A DNA stretch of 64,000 bases from JAKALD01 sp963817785 (GTDB taxonomy: Bacteria > Pseudomonadota > Gammaproteobacteria > Burkholderiales > SG8-39), in NCBI GenBank assembly GCA_963817785.1, contig CAWFPL010000007.1:343647-407646 (forward strand). The letters are read 5' to 3'. The notes under the pieces were generated by a model. The model was not told the DNA's origin, made no database searches, and saw only the letters and a list, made by a program, of their open reading frames with translations. The translations under genes and the position numbers were made by a program. Of this stretch, positions 8,567-20,385 are shown piece after piece. Numbering within the stretch: position 1 is the stretch's first letter; the number at the start of each line of letters is the position of its first letter.

Positions 8567-9370
8567 TCAAAGCGCGCGGCCAAGCAGCAAGGGCCAGTCG
8601 TACCAGCGCAGCACCGGGCGGCGGCGGAACATGTCGCCGCGTGCCGCGCGCAGCTTGGCGAGCACGCGCAGGCCGCCCTGCACGGTGGCGCGGACCTCCA
8701 ATCCGATGCGGCCCGGCAGCGCGTGCCCGAGCGGGGCGCCGGATTCTAGCAGCGCGCGCGCGCGCTCGATCTGAAAGCCGATGAGCGCACGCCAGGCATC
8801 GTCGCAGCGCTGTTCGGCGATGTGGCGCTCGCCCACACCGAAGCGCCGCATCTCGTCCTGCGGCAGGTAGATGCGGCCCTTGGCGTAGTCGAGCGAGACG
8901 TCCTGCCAGAAGTTGGCGAGCTGCAGCCCGGAGCAGATCGCGTCCGACCAGGCAAGTTGTTGCGCCTCGCCGCGCTCGAACAGGTGCAGCAGCAGCCGGC
9001 CCACGGGGTTGGCCGAGCGCCGGCAGTACTCGAGCAATTCGGGGAAGTCGGCGTAGCGCTGTTTGACGACGTCCTGTGAAAAGGCATCGAGCAGGTCGCG
9101 CAACAGCGGCACCGGCAGTGCGCGTTCGCTCACCAGGCGCGCCAGCGCGGCGAATAGCGGCGTGCGCGGCGCCTCGCCCCGCTCGATGCGGTCGAGCTCC
9201 CCGCGGTAGGCGTCCAGGCGCGCCAGGCGCTCCGCCGGCGGCAGCTCGCCCTCGTCGGCGAAGTCGTCCGCGCTGCGCGCGAAGCGGTAGATCAAGGCTA
9301 CCGGCGCGCGTAGCGCCGCCGGCAGCAGCAGCGAGGCGACCGGAAAGTTCTCGTAGTGGCCGACAGACAC
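8567..9370 (-). CDS. hpnC: Squalene/hydroxysqualene synthase HpnC
   Basis: 267 residues beginning at a GTG that reads VSVGHYENFPVAS, the conserved HpnC N-terminus. The frame stays open far upstream on this strand, but that part is only the shadow of tig and a tRNA. Active-site features are IYRFARSADDFADE (first aspartate motif) and NFWQDVSLDYAKGRIYLP (second). HpnC converts presqualene diphosphate to hydroxysqualene. It is first in the hpnC-hpnD-hpnE operon and diverges from tRNA-Leu. Confidence 0.94.
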   Translation of the reverse strand: MSVGHYENFPVASLLLPAALRAPVALIYRFARSADDFADEGELPPAERLARLDAYRGELDRIERGEAPRTPLFAALARLVSERALPVPLLRDLLDAFSQDVVKQRYADFPELLEYCRRSANPVGRLLLHLFERGEAQQLAWSDAICSGLQLANFWQDVSLDYAKGRIYLPQDEMRRFGVGERHIAEQRCDDAWRALIGFQIERARALLESGAPLGHALPGRIGLEVRATVQGGLRVLAKLRAARGDMFRRRPVLRWYDWPLLLGRAL

Positions 9371-9428
9371 CGTTTGATTCTTAAGGAATTTTGCGCTTGC
9401 TCGCGGCGGGGAGAGCGGCGATCGCAGG

Positions 9429-9434
9429 TATAAT
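9429..9434 (+). promoter_or_regulatory. Probable -10 box for tRNA-Leu
   Basis: A perfect TATAAT lies 27 bases before the mature tRNA 5' end, followed by a short GC-poor leader. No convincing -35 hexamer is found at the usual 16-18 base distance, so only the -10 element is claimed. Confidence 0.55.
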
Positions 9435-9461
9435 AGTGTGCCTTTTATTCCCGCTTCACGC

Positions 9462-9546
9462 GCGAAGGTGGCGGAATTGGTAGACGCACCGGGTTTAGGT
9501 CCCGGCGCCGCAAGGCATGGGGGTTCGAGTCCCTTCCTTCGCACCA
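9462..9546 (+). tRNA. tRNA-Leu (anticodon TAG)
   Basis: 85 bases with a long variable arm as expected for leucine. Acceptor arms gcgaagg and ccttcgc pair and CCA is encoded. The anticodon loop tttaggt places TAG between the ccggg/cccgg stem. The T arm reads gggttcgagtccc. Confidence 0.96.
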
Positions 9547-9592
9547 TTCCTTGACGGGCAGCAGGCGGGACAACAGCGAGGACGCGATACGC

Positions 9593-10897
9593 ATGGCAGC
9601 AAACGTGGAAACGGTCGGCGCGCTCGAGCGGCGCGTGTCGATGTCGGTGCCGCTCGAGGAGATCGAGCGCCGGGTCGACGAGCGGCTCAAGCAACTCGCG
9701 CGCAACGCCAAGATGCCGGGCTTCCGCCCCGGCAAGGTGCCGATGAAGCTGGTAGCCCGGCAGTACGGCATGCAGGTGCGCTCCGAGGTGCTCGGCGACG
9801 CGGTGGAGAAGGCTTTCGGCGAGGCGGTGAAGGGGGCCAACCTCAGGGTGGCCGGTAACCCGCGCATCGAGAAGAAGGACGGCGCCGACGACAAGGCGCT
9901 CGAGTTCAGCGCCACCTTCGAGGTCTACCCGGAGGTGAAGCTCCGCGACGTCGCGAGCGCGACCGTGGAGCGGCCGCAGGTGAGCGTCGACGAGGCGGCC
10001 GTCGACAAGACCATCGAGATCCTGCGCAAGCAGCGCATCCAGTACGTGCCGGCGGTGCGCGGCGCGCAGGACGGCGACCGGGTGACGGTCGACTTCGAGG
10101 GCACGATCGATGGTCAGCCGTTCGGCGGCAACAAGGCCTCCGGGTTTGCGTTCGTGCTCGGCGAGGGCCGCATGCTGCCCGAGTTCGACGCCGCGGCGCG
10201 CGGCATGGCCGCCGACGAAAGCAAGAGCTTCGAGCTCGGCTTCCCGGCCGATTACCACGGCAAGGAAGTCGCCGGAAAGATCGCCCGCTTCGAGCTCGCG
10301 ATCAAGCAGGTCGAGGAGCCGAAGCTGCCCGAGCTCGACGCCGAGTTCGCCAAGGGTCTGGGGGTGGCCGACGGCGACCTGGCCAAGATGCGCGAGGAAG
10401 TGAAGGCAAACGTCGAGCGGGAGGTGAAGAAGCGCATCGAGGCGCGCACCAAGAGCCAGGCGCTGCAGGCGCTGCTCGACAGCACGCCGCTCGACCTGCC
10501 GAAGGCGCTGGTGCAGGAGGAAGCGCAGCGCCTCGCGCAGGCCGCGGCTGCCGACCTGCAGGCGCGCGGGCTGAAAATCGAGCAGGGGCGGCTCGATCCC
10601 GCGGCGTTCGATGCGAGCGCCAAGCGCCGCGTGGCGCTCGGGCTGATTATCGGCGAGCTGGCGCGCGCGCAGGGCCTGCAGCCCAAGCCTGACCAGGTGC
10701 GCGCCCTGATCGAGCAGGAGGCGCAAGGCTACGACAGCCCCGCCGAGGTGGTAAAATGGTTTTACATGCAGCCGCAGCGCTTGTCGGAAATGGAGGGCCT
10801 GGCCCTCGAGGGCAATGTCGTCAACTGGTTGCTTTCCAAGGCCAAGGTTGTCGACAAAGCGGTTTCCTTCGACGAACTGATGGGCAGCGGCGCATGA
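9593..10897 (+). CDS. tig: Trigger factor, ribosome-associated peptidyl-prolyl isomerase chaperone
   Basis: 434 residues. The ribosome-binding signature appears as NAKMPGFRPGKVPMKL near residue 38. The FKBP-type domain (DGDRVTVDFEGTIDGQPFGG, ending in FPADYHGKEVAGK) sits mid-protein, and a helical C-terminal chaperone domain follows. The ATG at 9593 (MAANVETVGALERR) is the natural start. The stop overlaps the clpP start (ATGA), giving the classic tig-clpP-clpX order. Confidence 0.97.
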   Translation: MAANVETVGALERRVSMSVPLEEIERRVDERLKQLARNAKMPGFRPGKVPMKLVARQYGMQVRSEVLGDAVEKAFGEAVKGANLRVAGNPRIEKKDGADDKALEFSATFEVYPEVKLRDVASATVERPQVSVDEAAVDKTIEILRKQRIQYVPAVRGAQDGDRVTVDFEGTIDGQPFGGNKASGFAFVLGEGRMLPEFDAAARGMAADESKSFELGFPADYHGKEVAGKIARFELAIKQVEEPKLPELDAEFAKGLGVADGDLAKMREEVKANVEREVKKRIEARTKSQALQALLDSTPLDLPKALVQEEAQRLAQAAAADLQARGLKIEQGRLDPAAFDASAKRRVALGLIIGELARAQGLQPKPDQVRALIEQEAQGYDSPAEVVKWFYMQPQRLSEMEGLALEGNVVNWLLSKAKVVDKAVSFDELMGSGA

Positions 10898-11545
10898 GCG
10901 ACTTCCTCTGGCAATTTCCTCCGGCAGCCTCGGGGCGCACCGAGCCGCAAGGGCTCGGCCTGATCCCGATGGTGATCGAGCAGATCGGGCGCGGCGAGCG
11001 CGCCTACGACATCTATTCGCGCCTGCTCAAGGAGCGGGTGATGTTTCTGGTCGGGCCGGTCACCGAGCTGACGGCGAACCTGATCGTGGCGCAGCTGCTG
11101 TTCCTCGAGTCCGAGAACCCGGACAAGGACATCTTCTTCTACATCAACTCGCCGGGCGGCTCGGTGTCGGCGGGCATGGCGATCTACGACACCATGCAGT
11201 TCATCAAGCCGGACGTGTCCACGCTGTGCGTGGGGCAGGCGGCGAGCATGGGCGCGCTCCTGCTCGCCGCGGGCGCCAAGGACAAGCGCTTCTGTCTGCC
11301 CAACTCGCGCGTGATGATCCACCAGCCGCTGGGCGGCTTCCAGGGCCAGGCCTCGGACATCGAGATCCACGCGCGCGAGATCCTGTACCTGCGCGCAGCG
11401 GCTCAACGAGATCCTGGCCAAGCACACCGGCCAGACGGTGGAGGCGATCGCGCGCGACACCGATCGCGACAATTTCCTGTCCGGCGAGGACGCGGTAAAG
11501 TACGGTCTCGTGGACAAGGTGCTGACGGCGAGGGAACCAGGCTAG
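10894..11545 (+). CDS. clpP: ATP-dependent Clp protease proteolytic subunit (one frameshift)
   Basis: The ATG overlaps the tig stop. The protein shows VGPVTELTANLIVAQLLFLE, INSPGGSVSAGMAIYDTMQ, the catalytic serine in GQAASMGALLLAAGA and the histidine in RVMIHQPLGG. At about 11396 an extra C breaks the frame after EILYLR; with it removed the frame continues ERLNEILAKHTGQT to NFLSGEDAVKYGLVDKVL and the stop at 11543-11545, giving a normal 216-residue ClpP. The rest is fully conserved, so a sequencing error is more likely than inactivation. ClpP forms the double-heptamer protease core used by ClpX. Confidence 0.9.
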
Positions 11546-11556
11546 GAGCACAGAGT

Positions 11557-12829
<1,273 letters not shown>

Positions 12830-13060
12830 CAAGAACCGGCGCGCCGCCGGGGTGTCGAAACAGCGGGGCGGCCGATTGTCAGAAACGTCAAATCCGGCAG
12901 TATTTTGCGCGCCGGCGCGTTGCGGCGCACGGCGGGTACGTGTAGGCTAACCCTCAGGGGTAGCGCCACGCGACGCGCGTTCCTCGCGGGGCAAATGCCC
13001 GTTGATTTTTGGCCTGGAGGCCGCATCTTCCAGGGAGCATCCACGCCTTAGAGGCCCGTA

Positions 13061-15495
<2,435 letters not shown>

Positions 15496-15585
15496 ACGCG
15501 AGGCGGCCTTGCCGGCGGCGCCGCCGCGGGCAAGACCCAACTTTTTGGGAAAAGGGCAGCGAGCAGGTACGCGCAAGGAGGAACA

Positions 15586-15858
15586 GTGAACAAAGCGGAC
15601 ATGATCGAGCAGATCGCGCAGGCGGCGGAAATCTCGAAATCGGCCGCCGAGCGCGCGGTCGACGCGATGGTCGGGGCAATCAAATCGAGCCTGAAGAAGG
15701 GCGACAGCGTGACGCTGGTAGGGTTCGGCACCTTCTACGCCGGCAAGCGCGCGGCGCGCACCGGGCGCAATCCGCAGACCGGAGCGGAAATCAAGATCGA
15801 AGCCGCGCAAGTGCCGAAGTTCCGCGCTGGAAAAGCCCTGAAGGATGCGCTAAACTGA
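15586..15858 (+). CDS. hupB: Nucleoid protein HU, beta-type
   Basis: 90 residues from a GTG placed four bases after a perfect AAGGAGG at 15575-15581. The sequence is a textbook HU: MNKADMIEQIAQAAEISKSA, GDSVTLVGFGTF, the DNA-binding arm RAARTGRNPQTG and a C-terminal VPKFRAGKALKDALN. HU bends and wraps DNA as a dimer. The order lon-hupB is standard in proteobacteria, and tRNA-Val follows immediately. Confidence 0.97.
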   Translation: MNKADMIEQIAQAAEISKSAAERAVDAMVGAIKSSLKKGDSVTLVGFGTFYAGKRAARTGRNPQTGAEIKIEAAQVPKFRAGKALKDALN

Positions 15859-15898
15859 CGCGCTTTTTTTGCGGCGCGTTGCCGAACGGGTGGCCGGA

Positions 15899-15973
15899 GG
15901 GTGCTTAGCTCAGCGGTAGAGCGTCGCCCTTACAAGGCGAATGTCGGGAGTTCGACCCTCTCAGCACCCACCA
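15899..15973 (+). tRNA. tRNA-Val (anticodon TAC)
   Basis: 75 bases including encoded CCA. Acceptor strands gggtgct and agcaccc pair; the D arm reads tagctcagcggtaga; the anticodon loop ccttacaa between gtcgc and gcga gives TAC; the T arm is gagttcgaccctc. Confidence 0.96.
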
Positions 15974-15986
15974 AAGGATCAACGCT

Positions 15987-16024
15987 GCATCGCGACGCAG
16001 CAGCACGCTGCTGCGTCGCGATGC
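15987..16024 (+). other. Long perfect hairpin between tRNA-Val and tRNA-Asp
   Basis: A perfect 17-bp stem (gcatcgcgacgcagcag paired with its complement) around the loop cacg. It fills most of the spacer between the two tRNA genes. It is not followed by a T run, so an RNA-processing or protective role in a tRNA co-transcript is as likely as termination. Confidence 0.85.
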
Positions 16025-16063
16025 CTTACTTTCAGGAAAGCCGAAGGCAGTTCGTCCGGGCAC

Positions 16064-16140
16064 GGAGTGGTAGTTCAGTTGGTTAGAATACCGGCCTGTC
16101 ACGCCGGGGGTCGCGGGTTCGAGTCCCGTCCACTCCGCCA
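16064..16140 (+). tRNA. tRNA-Asp (anticodon GTC), ICE integration site
   Basis: 77 bases with encoded CCA. Acceptor ggagtgg/ccactcc, D arm tagttcagttggtta, anticodon loop ctgtcac giving GTC, T arm gcgggttcgagtcccgt. The ICE integrase gene ends 28 bases after it, which is the usual layout when an integrase uses the tRNA 3' end as its attachment site. The second attachment copy is not in the window. Confidence 0.96.
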
Positions 16141-16167
16141 AATCTTTCAAGCACTTATCACCGAAGG

Positions 16168-17148
16168 CTAGACCAGCGCGCCGGTGGACTGTGCCGAAAG
16201 TGTGCTTGGGAGGGCAAAAACTCTCCCCGCTTCCTCGGCTTGCTGCTTCGCGGCACATACAGCCGCCGCCGCTTTCCACTGCTCCGCGAGCTTCTCAGCG
16301 GTGGGCCGCAGGTCTTCGATGTAGAGGTGGGTGTAGTTGTCCATCGCACCCAGCCCCCGCACCGACCAGCCGCCTAGACGCGCCCGCATCTCCGCGCTGA
16401 CCCCCAACTGTGCCAACCACGAGTTGCCGCAATGGCGCATCGTGTGGAAGGTAACAGTGGGCATCTCCACCGCGTCGCGTGCGTCCCGCCACGTCTTCGT
16501 GAGGACCTGAGTAATCCTGCTGCCCCAGTAGTGGAACACGTACTCCGGGTGGCGATCCTTGGCGGCGTTGCGTCGCTTCAGGATCTCCAGCGCGACCGAG
16601 TTGAGGGGAACGTAGATCGGCTTGCCCGTCTTGGTGAACCGGCCAGCGATCTGTACTGCTCGCTTCTCCCAGTCGATCATCGACCACGTCAGGCCTGTCA
16701 CGTTGCCGCGACGGTGGAGAGTCATTGCCGAATAAGCCGCCATGTCCGCCGAATGAGGTGGCAGCATCTCGCAAAGCCGTTGCACCTCATACGGGGTAGG
16801 GCAGGCGTCACGCGGTAGACCCACCTGGTACGTCTTGAGGACTGGGGCGCGGTTGCCCCATCCCCATTTGCGCTCGGCAGCGTTCAGGATCGTCTGGACC
16901 ACCCGGACATACTTGTTGGCGGTCAAGTTGCACGAGGCGGGGCCGGATAGGTCCACCTTCCTGTGCTTCTCGATGATGCCCGCAATCATGTCTCGGGTGA
17001 TCTCGTTCAGGTCCTTAACGTGCCGCAAGTGGTCATCCCACCAGCGCAACCGCTGCTGCTCATCGTTCCAAGACTTCATCGAGGCGGCGACTTCCTTGAA
17101 CCGCATCTCGACCGCCTCTTGCCATGTCCGCTTTGGCTTGACGCCCAT
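16168..17148 (-). CDS. int: Tyrosine-type site-specific integrase
   Basis: 326 residues. The N-terminal part is a SAM-like core-binding domain (residues 5-105). The catalytic domain shows an arginine near residue 147 in RRGNVTGLTW, the HTMRHCGNSWLAQLG box (His235, Arg238, His239), a Trp in GGWS, and the tyrosine nucleophile Tyr272 in AMDNYTHLY. The gene reads toward tRNA-Asp and ends 28 bases from it, so it most likely integrates and excises the element at that tRNA. An HTH/excisionase-like gene lies just upstream. Confidence 0.94.
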   Translation of the reverse strand: MGVKPKRTWQEAVEMRFKEVAASMKSWNDEQQRLRWWDDHLRHVKDLNEITRDMIAGIIEKHRKVDLSGPASCNLTANKYVRVVQTILNAAERKWGWGNRAPVLKTYQVGLPRDACPTPYEVQRLCEMLPPHSADMAAYSAMTLHRRGNVTGLTWSMIDWEKRAVQIAGRFTKTGKPIYVPLNSVALEILKRRNAAKDRHPEYVFHYWGSRITQVLTKTWRDARDAVEMPTVTFHTMRHCGNSWLAQLGVSAEMRARLGGWSVRGLGAMDNYTHLYIEDLRPTAEKLAEQWKAAAAVCAAKQQAEEAGRVFALPSTLSAQSTGALV

Positions 17149-17204
17149 GTACTCGCCGAGCCAGTGGTCATGCCGCTTCTTCGCTGTTGCTGCTACTGCC
17201 TGCT

Positions 17205-17576
17205 CTAGATCCTCAGTCCCAGTGCTCTCGCGTACCCCCTTGATACGGCACCATCAGAGTTTCGTTCCGGGACGCCGAAAGAGGCCGTGCTTCTTCGCGA
17301 GTGCATACTCCTTGCCACCGAGTCCTTCGGCCCAAGCGGGCAGTCCTTCTGCTCCTGCAGCTGTTCCAGACTTCGGCATTGCTGGTCTCCTTGATCTCTC
17401 GTGGAGTCCGGCAGTGCCAGCCGTGGCAGATCATAGGGGAAGCGCCACAGCTTGCCAACCTTGATGCCACCTAACTCCTTGGCGTGTCGTCGCACCGTCT
17501 CCTCGCACACTGCGAGCTGTGCGGCCTTCTCGCGTAGGGAGAGGTGTTGCTGCGTTGTGGTCATCTGCTTCCCCAT
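17205..17576 (-). CDS. HTH protein, probable excisionase / recombination directionality factor
   Basis: 123 residues starting at MGKQMTTTQQHLS. The first 55 residues resemble a MerR/excisionase-type HTH (LREKAAQLAVCEETVRRHAKELGGIKVGKLWRFP). The hydrophilic tail has no recognisable domain. The start overlaps the stop of the FlhC-like gene by one base (TGATG pattern), implying translational coupling, and the integrase follows. This suits an Xis function controlled by the FlhDC-like activator, but the role is inferred from position and fold only. Confidence 0.7.
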   Translation of the reverse strand: MGKQMTTTQQHLSLREKAAQLAVCEETVRRHAKELGGIKVGKLWRFPYDLPRLALPDSTRDQGDQQCRSLEQLQEQKDCPLGPKDSVARSMHSRRSTASFGVPERNSDGAVSRGYARALGLRI

Positions 17577-18214
17577 CACGGCCCCGCCGCATGCCGAGCG
17601 TTCGACGGCCGCACTGGATGCGCATCGCCGCGCTTCGTGGCCGAGACCCCAATCGCCTTCGTGGCGGCGGGTGAACTGGCCGGTTTGTGTTTGCGGCCGG
17701 ACTTGCCCCGCAGGCGCTTGGAGACTTCGAGGCTTCCCCGGCAGGCGGGGCAGGTGTAGCCCGTAGCCCCTTCGTGCGCCTGGACCAACGTGTATGCGCG
17801 GCAGCGCGGCGCACTGCAATGTGCTACGCGAATTGTGCCGTCGGCTTGCCTGAACAGCTGCAGCAGACGCCAGGCCCGATCGATCGGCATGCGCGGGTCG
17901 CCCCACAGGCCGCAGTAGTGAGCGTAGGCCGCAATAAACGCCTCTCTCGTTTCCTTGATCTGGGGCGCGAGACACTGGTAGAGGCTGATAAAGGTTGCGG
18001 CGTGCAGGCGCATCACGGGCGCGAAGTAGTAGTCGTTGCTTCTCGGTGTCTGCCCCGAGGGCGAGGAGCGTCCCGTGATCTCCTCATAGAGTTGTCGCGC
18101 TTGCGGCAGCGACATGTCGAGGATCGCGGCGATAAGGCTTGCGCGCATGCCGCGTCGGATCAGCTCAGAGGCGAGCTGGCGGTGATGCACCTGGATTGAG
18201 CGATTCTTGATCAT
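17576..18214 (-). CDS. FlhC-family transcriptional activator (ICE-encoded)
   Basis: 212 residues. The pattern IQVHHRQLASELIRRGMRASLIAAI, the HTH-like LSLPQARQLYEEITGRSSPSG, and the zinc-site cysteines (CSAPRC, then CPAC) match flagellar activator FlhC, although no flagellar genes are present. The C-terminal 45 residues are basic and unique. The ATG overlaps the stop of the upstream FlhD-like gene (ATGA). In SXT/R391-type ICEs, FlhCD homologues (SetC/SetD) are the master activators of transfer. By analogy this pair probably switches on transfer and excision here; that role is inference. Confidence 0.85.
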   Translation of the reverse strand: MIKNRSIQVHHRQLASELIRRGMRASLIAAILDMSLPQARQLYEEITGRSSPSGQTPRSNDYYFAPVMRLHAATFISLYQCLAPQIKETREAFIAAYAHYCGLWGDPRMPIDRAWRLLQLFRQADGTIRVAHCSAPRCRAYTLVQAHEGATGYTCPACRGSLEVSKRLRGKSGRKHKPASSPAATKAIGVSATKRGDAHPVRPSNARHAAGP

Positions 18215-18534
18215 GGGGTGGGTTCCCTCGGAAGCGTCTTCAGGAACGCGTGGAGCATATGGTTTGCGTCCAGCGTGCCATCGGCTAGGCGCCGCCACGT
18301 TTGCTCGTCCGTGAACCGCAGTTGGGCGACCAAGCAATCGGAATCCACCACGGTCTGGAGGCTGCTGTATGCAACCGTGCGTAGCGCCTCGACCACCGGC
18401 TGCTCGATTCCGAGGAGTAGGGATGCCGCCATGCAGCTTCTGGAGAGCCGAATGGCGAGGGAGATATACTCGCGGTTGAGCTGGCGGATTCGTTCCCGAT
18501 CGGGTTTCTGGAGATCCAAGTTTTGGAGGTCCAC
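18211..18534 (-). CDS. FlhD-family transcriptional co-activator (ICE-encoded)
   Basis: 107 residues from a GTG preceded by AGGAGG at ideal spacing. The helical pattern IRQLNREYISLAIRLSRS, LLLGIEQPVVEALRTVAY and CLVAQLRFTDEQTWRRLA matches FlhD, including the conserved stretch that reads CHFRFD in E. coli FlhD. FlhD forms a heteromer with FlhC that binds DNA upstream of promoters. The gene directly follows the coiled-coil protein gene (14-base gap) and overlaps the FlhC-like gene, so all are one operon running toward xis and int. Confidence 0.82.
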   Translation of the reverse strand: MDLQNLDLQKPDRERIRQLNREYISLAIRLSRSCMAASLLLGIEQPVVEALRTVAYSSLQTVVDSDCLVAQLRFTDEQTWRRLADGTLDANHMLHAFLKTLPREPTP

Positions 18535-18548
18535 TTGTGCCTCCTGAT

Positions 18549-19658
18549 CTAGCGCCGCTTGGCCGATTTGACCTGAGGCTTCGCCCGAGTTCCCTGCTCG
18601 ATCTGCGCGGCCAGGGTACGCAGGTGTTCGGCAACGCGGCGGCACTCGGCCTCGATGCGAGCATCGTTGCCGGCCATCGACAGCATGAGTGCCGCGGTGT
18701 ACTTCGAGGCGAGCGCTTGGATGTCGGTCCGGAAGTTGACGAGGGCCTCGAGACCTGACTGCGCTCGCGCGCGCTGATCCTGCAGGGCGGCAAACTCGCG
18801 CCGCGCCACCTCCACGCCGGTCTGGGCCTTGGCGAGCTCGCCATCGACCTGGCGCAGGCGCTTTTCCTTGTCCTTGATGGCCGCCTCGACGGAAGCGTAC
18901 CCGGGCGGGATTTTCGGGACTTCCCGCTCGATCACCTGTGGGTTTGCCCGTAGCGCAGCGATCGTGTTTTGGAGCTCGGCGTGCTCCGCGCCGAGTTGCG
19001 TGAGCTCGTCCGTGGCGCTTTGCAGCGCCTGCGCAACGCGCTCGGACTGCTCCTTCTGGCGCAGCATGGTCAATTCGAGCTGCTCGTACTTGGCGGTGCC
19101 CTGCTGCACCGCTTTGCGCGATTCGGTCAAGTCGCTCGCCACGTCTTCCTTTTCCGCTTCGACCTGCTCGATCGTGGCTTCGAGGCGCTTGATGGCGTCG
19201 TTCAGATCCGCAGGGGTGACGCGCTTGCCCTCGGCTGCCTGGCCGATGATGTCCTCGAGCACGCGCTCGGAGGTCTTGCCTTCGCCGAGTTTGTACAGGA
19301 GCGTGGAAGAGATGTTCTCGAGCACCGTGTGCTGGTCGCCCAAGCGCTGCTCGGCGAACTGGGTCGCCGCGACGATGCGCCGCGCGATCCGCGGGTCGAG
19401 CCCGCACTCGTATTCGCACACGGCATCGTAGTAGCCCGCGAGCTTGGCCTTGATCTGCATGAGCTGGCGCCCGATCTCGATCACCTCGTAGGCCGTGCGG
19501 CGCATCGACTCACGCACGCGCTGCACGTGGCCGGTTACTTCCGCGCGTAGCTGCGGATCTTTGATCTGCTGCAAGCTAAAGCTCTGAGCCTGCGGCTTGG
19601 CGCTTGGCGCGGGCACCTCCGTTTGCGCCGATGTGATGCTCACTACTTTGCTTGCCAT
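18549..19658 (-). CDS. DUF3102/KfrA-like coiled-coil DNA-associated protein
   Basis: 369 residues. The start is ATG at 19658, preceded by a GGGGGA site. Residues 35-105 (VRESMRRTAYEVIEIGRQLM, then GYYDAVCEYECGLDPRIARR) resemble the DUF3102 N-terminal domain found in ICE and plasmid proteins. From about residue 150 to 340 it is a long, Glu/Gln/Ala-rich predicted coiled coil, and the tail is basic. Related architectures are KfrA plasmid-stability proteins, but no function is proven. First gene of the operon that continues to flhD-like, flhC-like and xis. Confidence 0.72.
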   Translation of the reverse strand: MASKVVSITSAQTEVPAPSAKPQAQSFSLQQIKDPQLRAEVTGHVQRVRESMRRTAYEVIEIGRQLMQIKAKLAGYYDAVCEYECGLDPRIARRIVAATQFAEQRLGDQHTVLENISSTLLYKLGEGKTSERVLEDIIGQAAEGKRVTPADLNDAIKRLEATIEQVEAEKEDVASDLTESRKAVQQGTAKYEQLELTMLRQKEQSERVAQALQSATDELTQLGAEHAELQNTIAALRANPQVIEREVPKIPPGYASVEAAIKDKEKRLRQVDGELAKAQTGVEVARREFAALQDQRARAQSGLEALVNFRTDIQALASKYTAALMLSMAGNDARIEAECRRVAEHLRTLAAQIEQGTRAKPQVKSAKRR

Positions 19659-20385
19659 CTCATTCCCCCGATGTTGATGGAGTTCCAATTAAATGACCGT
19701 GCCGAACCGGGCGGTACGGCGAAAGAGGCACCTTTTTACACAGGTTTCGGTGATCAACTCGCATCCCCCCCCCCCCCCCGCGCAAGCGCGCTTTTCGTAA
19801 TTTGCGGCTCCCGATGGCGCGCCTCGTCTGCGCTTGTGCGCCGGCCTCCAGCGGGATGAGTAGCGAGCAGCACACCTTGCGAGGTGTGGACGATTGAACC
19901 GCGCTCGTCAGCCGTCGCGAATGCCACGATTCCTCCACGATGAGGAAGCCTCTAGGGCATAAGCGCAGCTTCGCGAAGAAGCGAATCTGGACTGACGGCC
20001 CGTGTTTCGGACCGGCGGCCCCGCTACCATGTGCCCAGGGGGCAGTTAGGCCGGGAGCTTTGCGTCGCCGCCTTTCGGCGGCTTTGCCCTTAGCGTTAAT
20101 TCCAAAATATGAAACAACCCGGCCGCTGCGCAACAAGAATTTGACAGTTCTGACAAAAGTTCACACTACGCTTTCTATTCCGCAAGAATTCCGCATCATC
20201 GAGGCCCGGCCGATCGCGACTCGGATACGCGAGGATTTACTAGGGCGCCTCGCTCTAGGCGCTTGCGGGAGGCCCACCCTTTGTCTTGCTTTCGCGACGC
20301 TCGTCGAGTCGTTATTGGATAAGGCGCGCATTTAGGCAACGATTCGAGAATCACTCGGGACCCGGGACGCGAACAATGGGTCCGC
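19659..20385. other. Divergent intergenic region with 15-C homopolymer
   Basis: 727 bases without a convincing gene between the divergent regulatory and transfer operons. It contains a run of 15 C at 19765-19779, about 107 bases before the coiled-coil gene start, followed by the small hairpin gcgcaagcgcgc. A TTGACA at 20141-20146 could be a -35 box for the relaxase operon, but its -10 is unclear. This is a plausible location for control sites or oriT; no nick-site motif was recognised. Confidence 0.5.

Noticed and set aside
9371..10726. Upstream extension of the hpnC frame through tRNA-Leu and tig
   Set aside because: The extension has no ClpX- or synthase-like motif and crosses a tRNA gene; HpnC starts at the GTG at 9370.
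12830..13060. Heat-shock (sigma-32) promoter before lon
   Set aside because: No sequence close to CTTGAA and CCCCAT at proper spacing was found, so no promoter is claimed.
15851..15880. Terminator after hupB
   Set aside because: acgcgc...gcgcgt can pair, but the T run is inside the loop and the stem overlaps the stop region.
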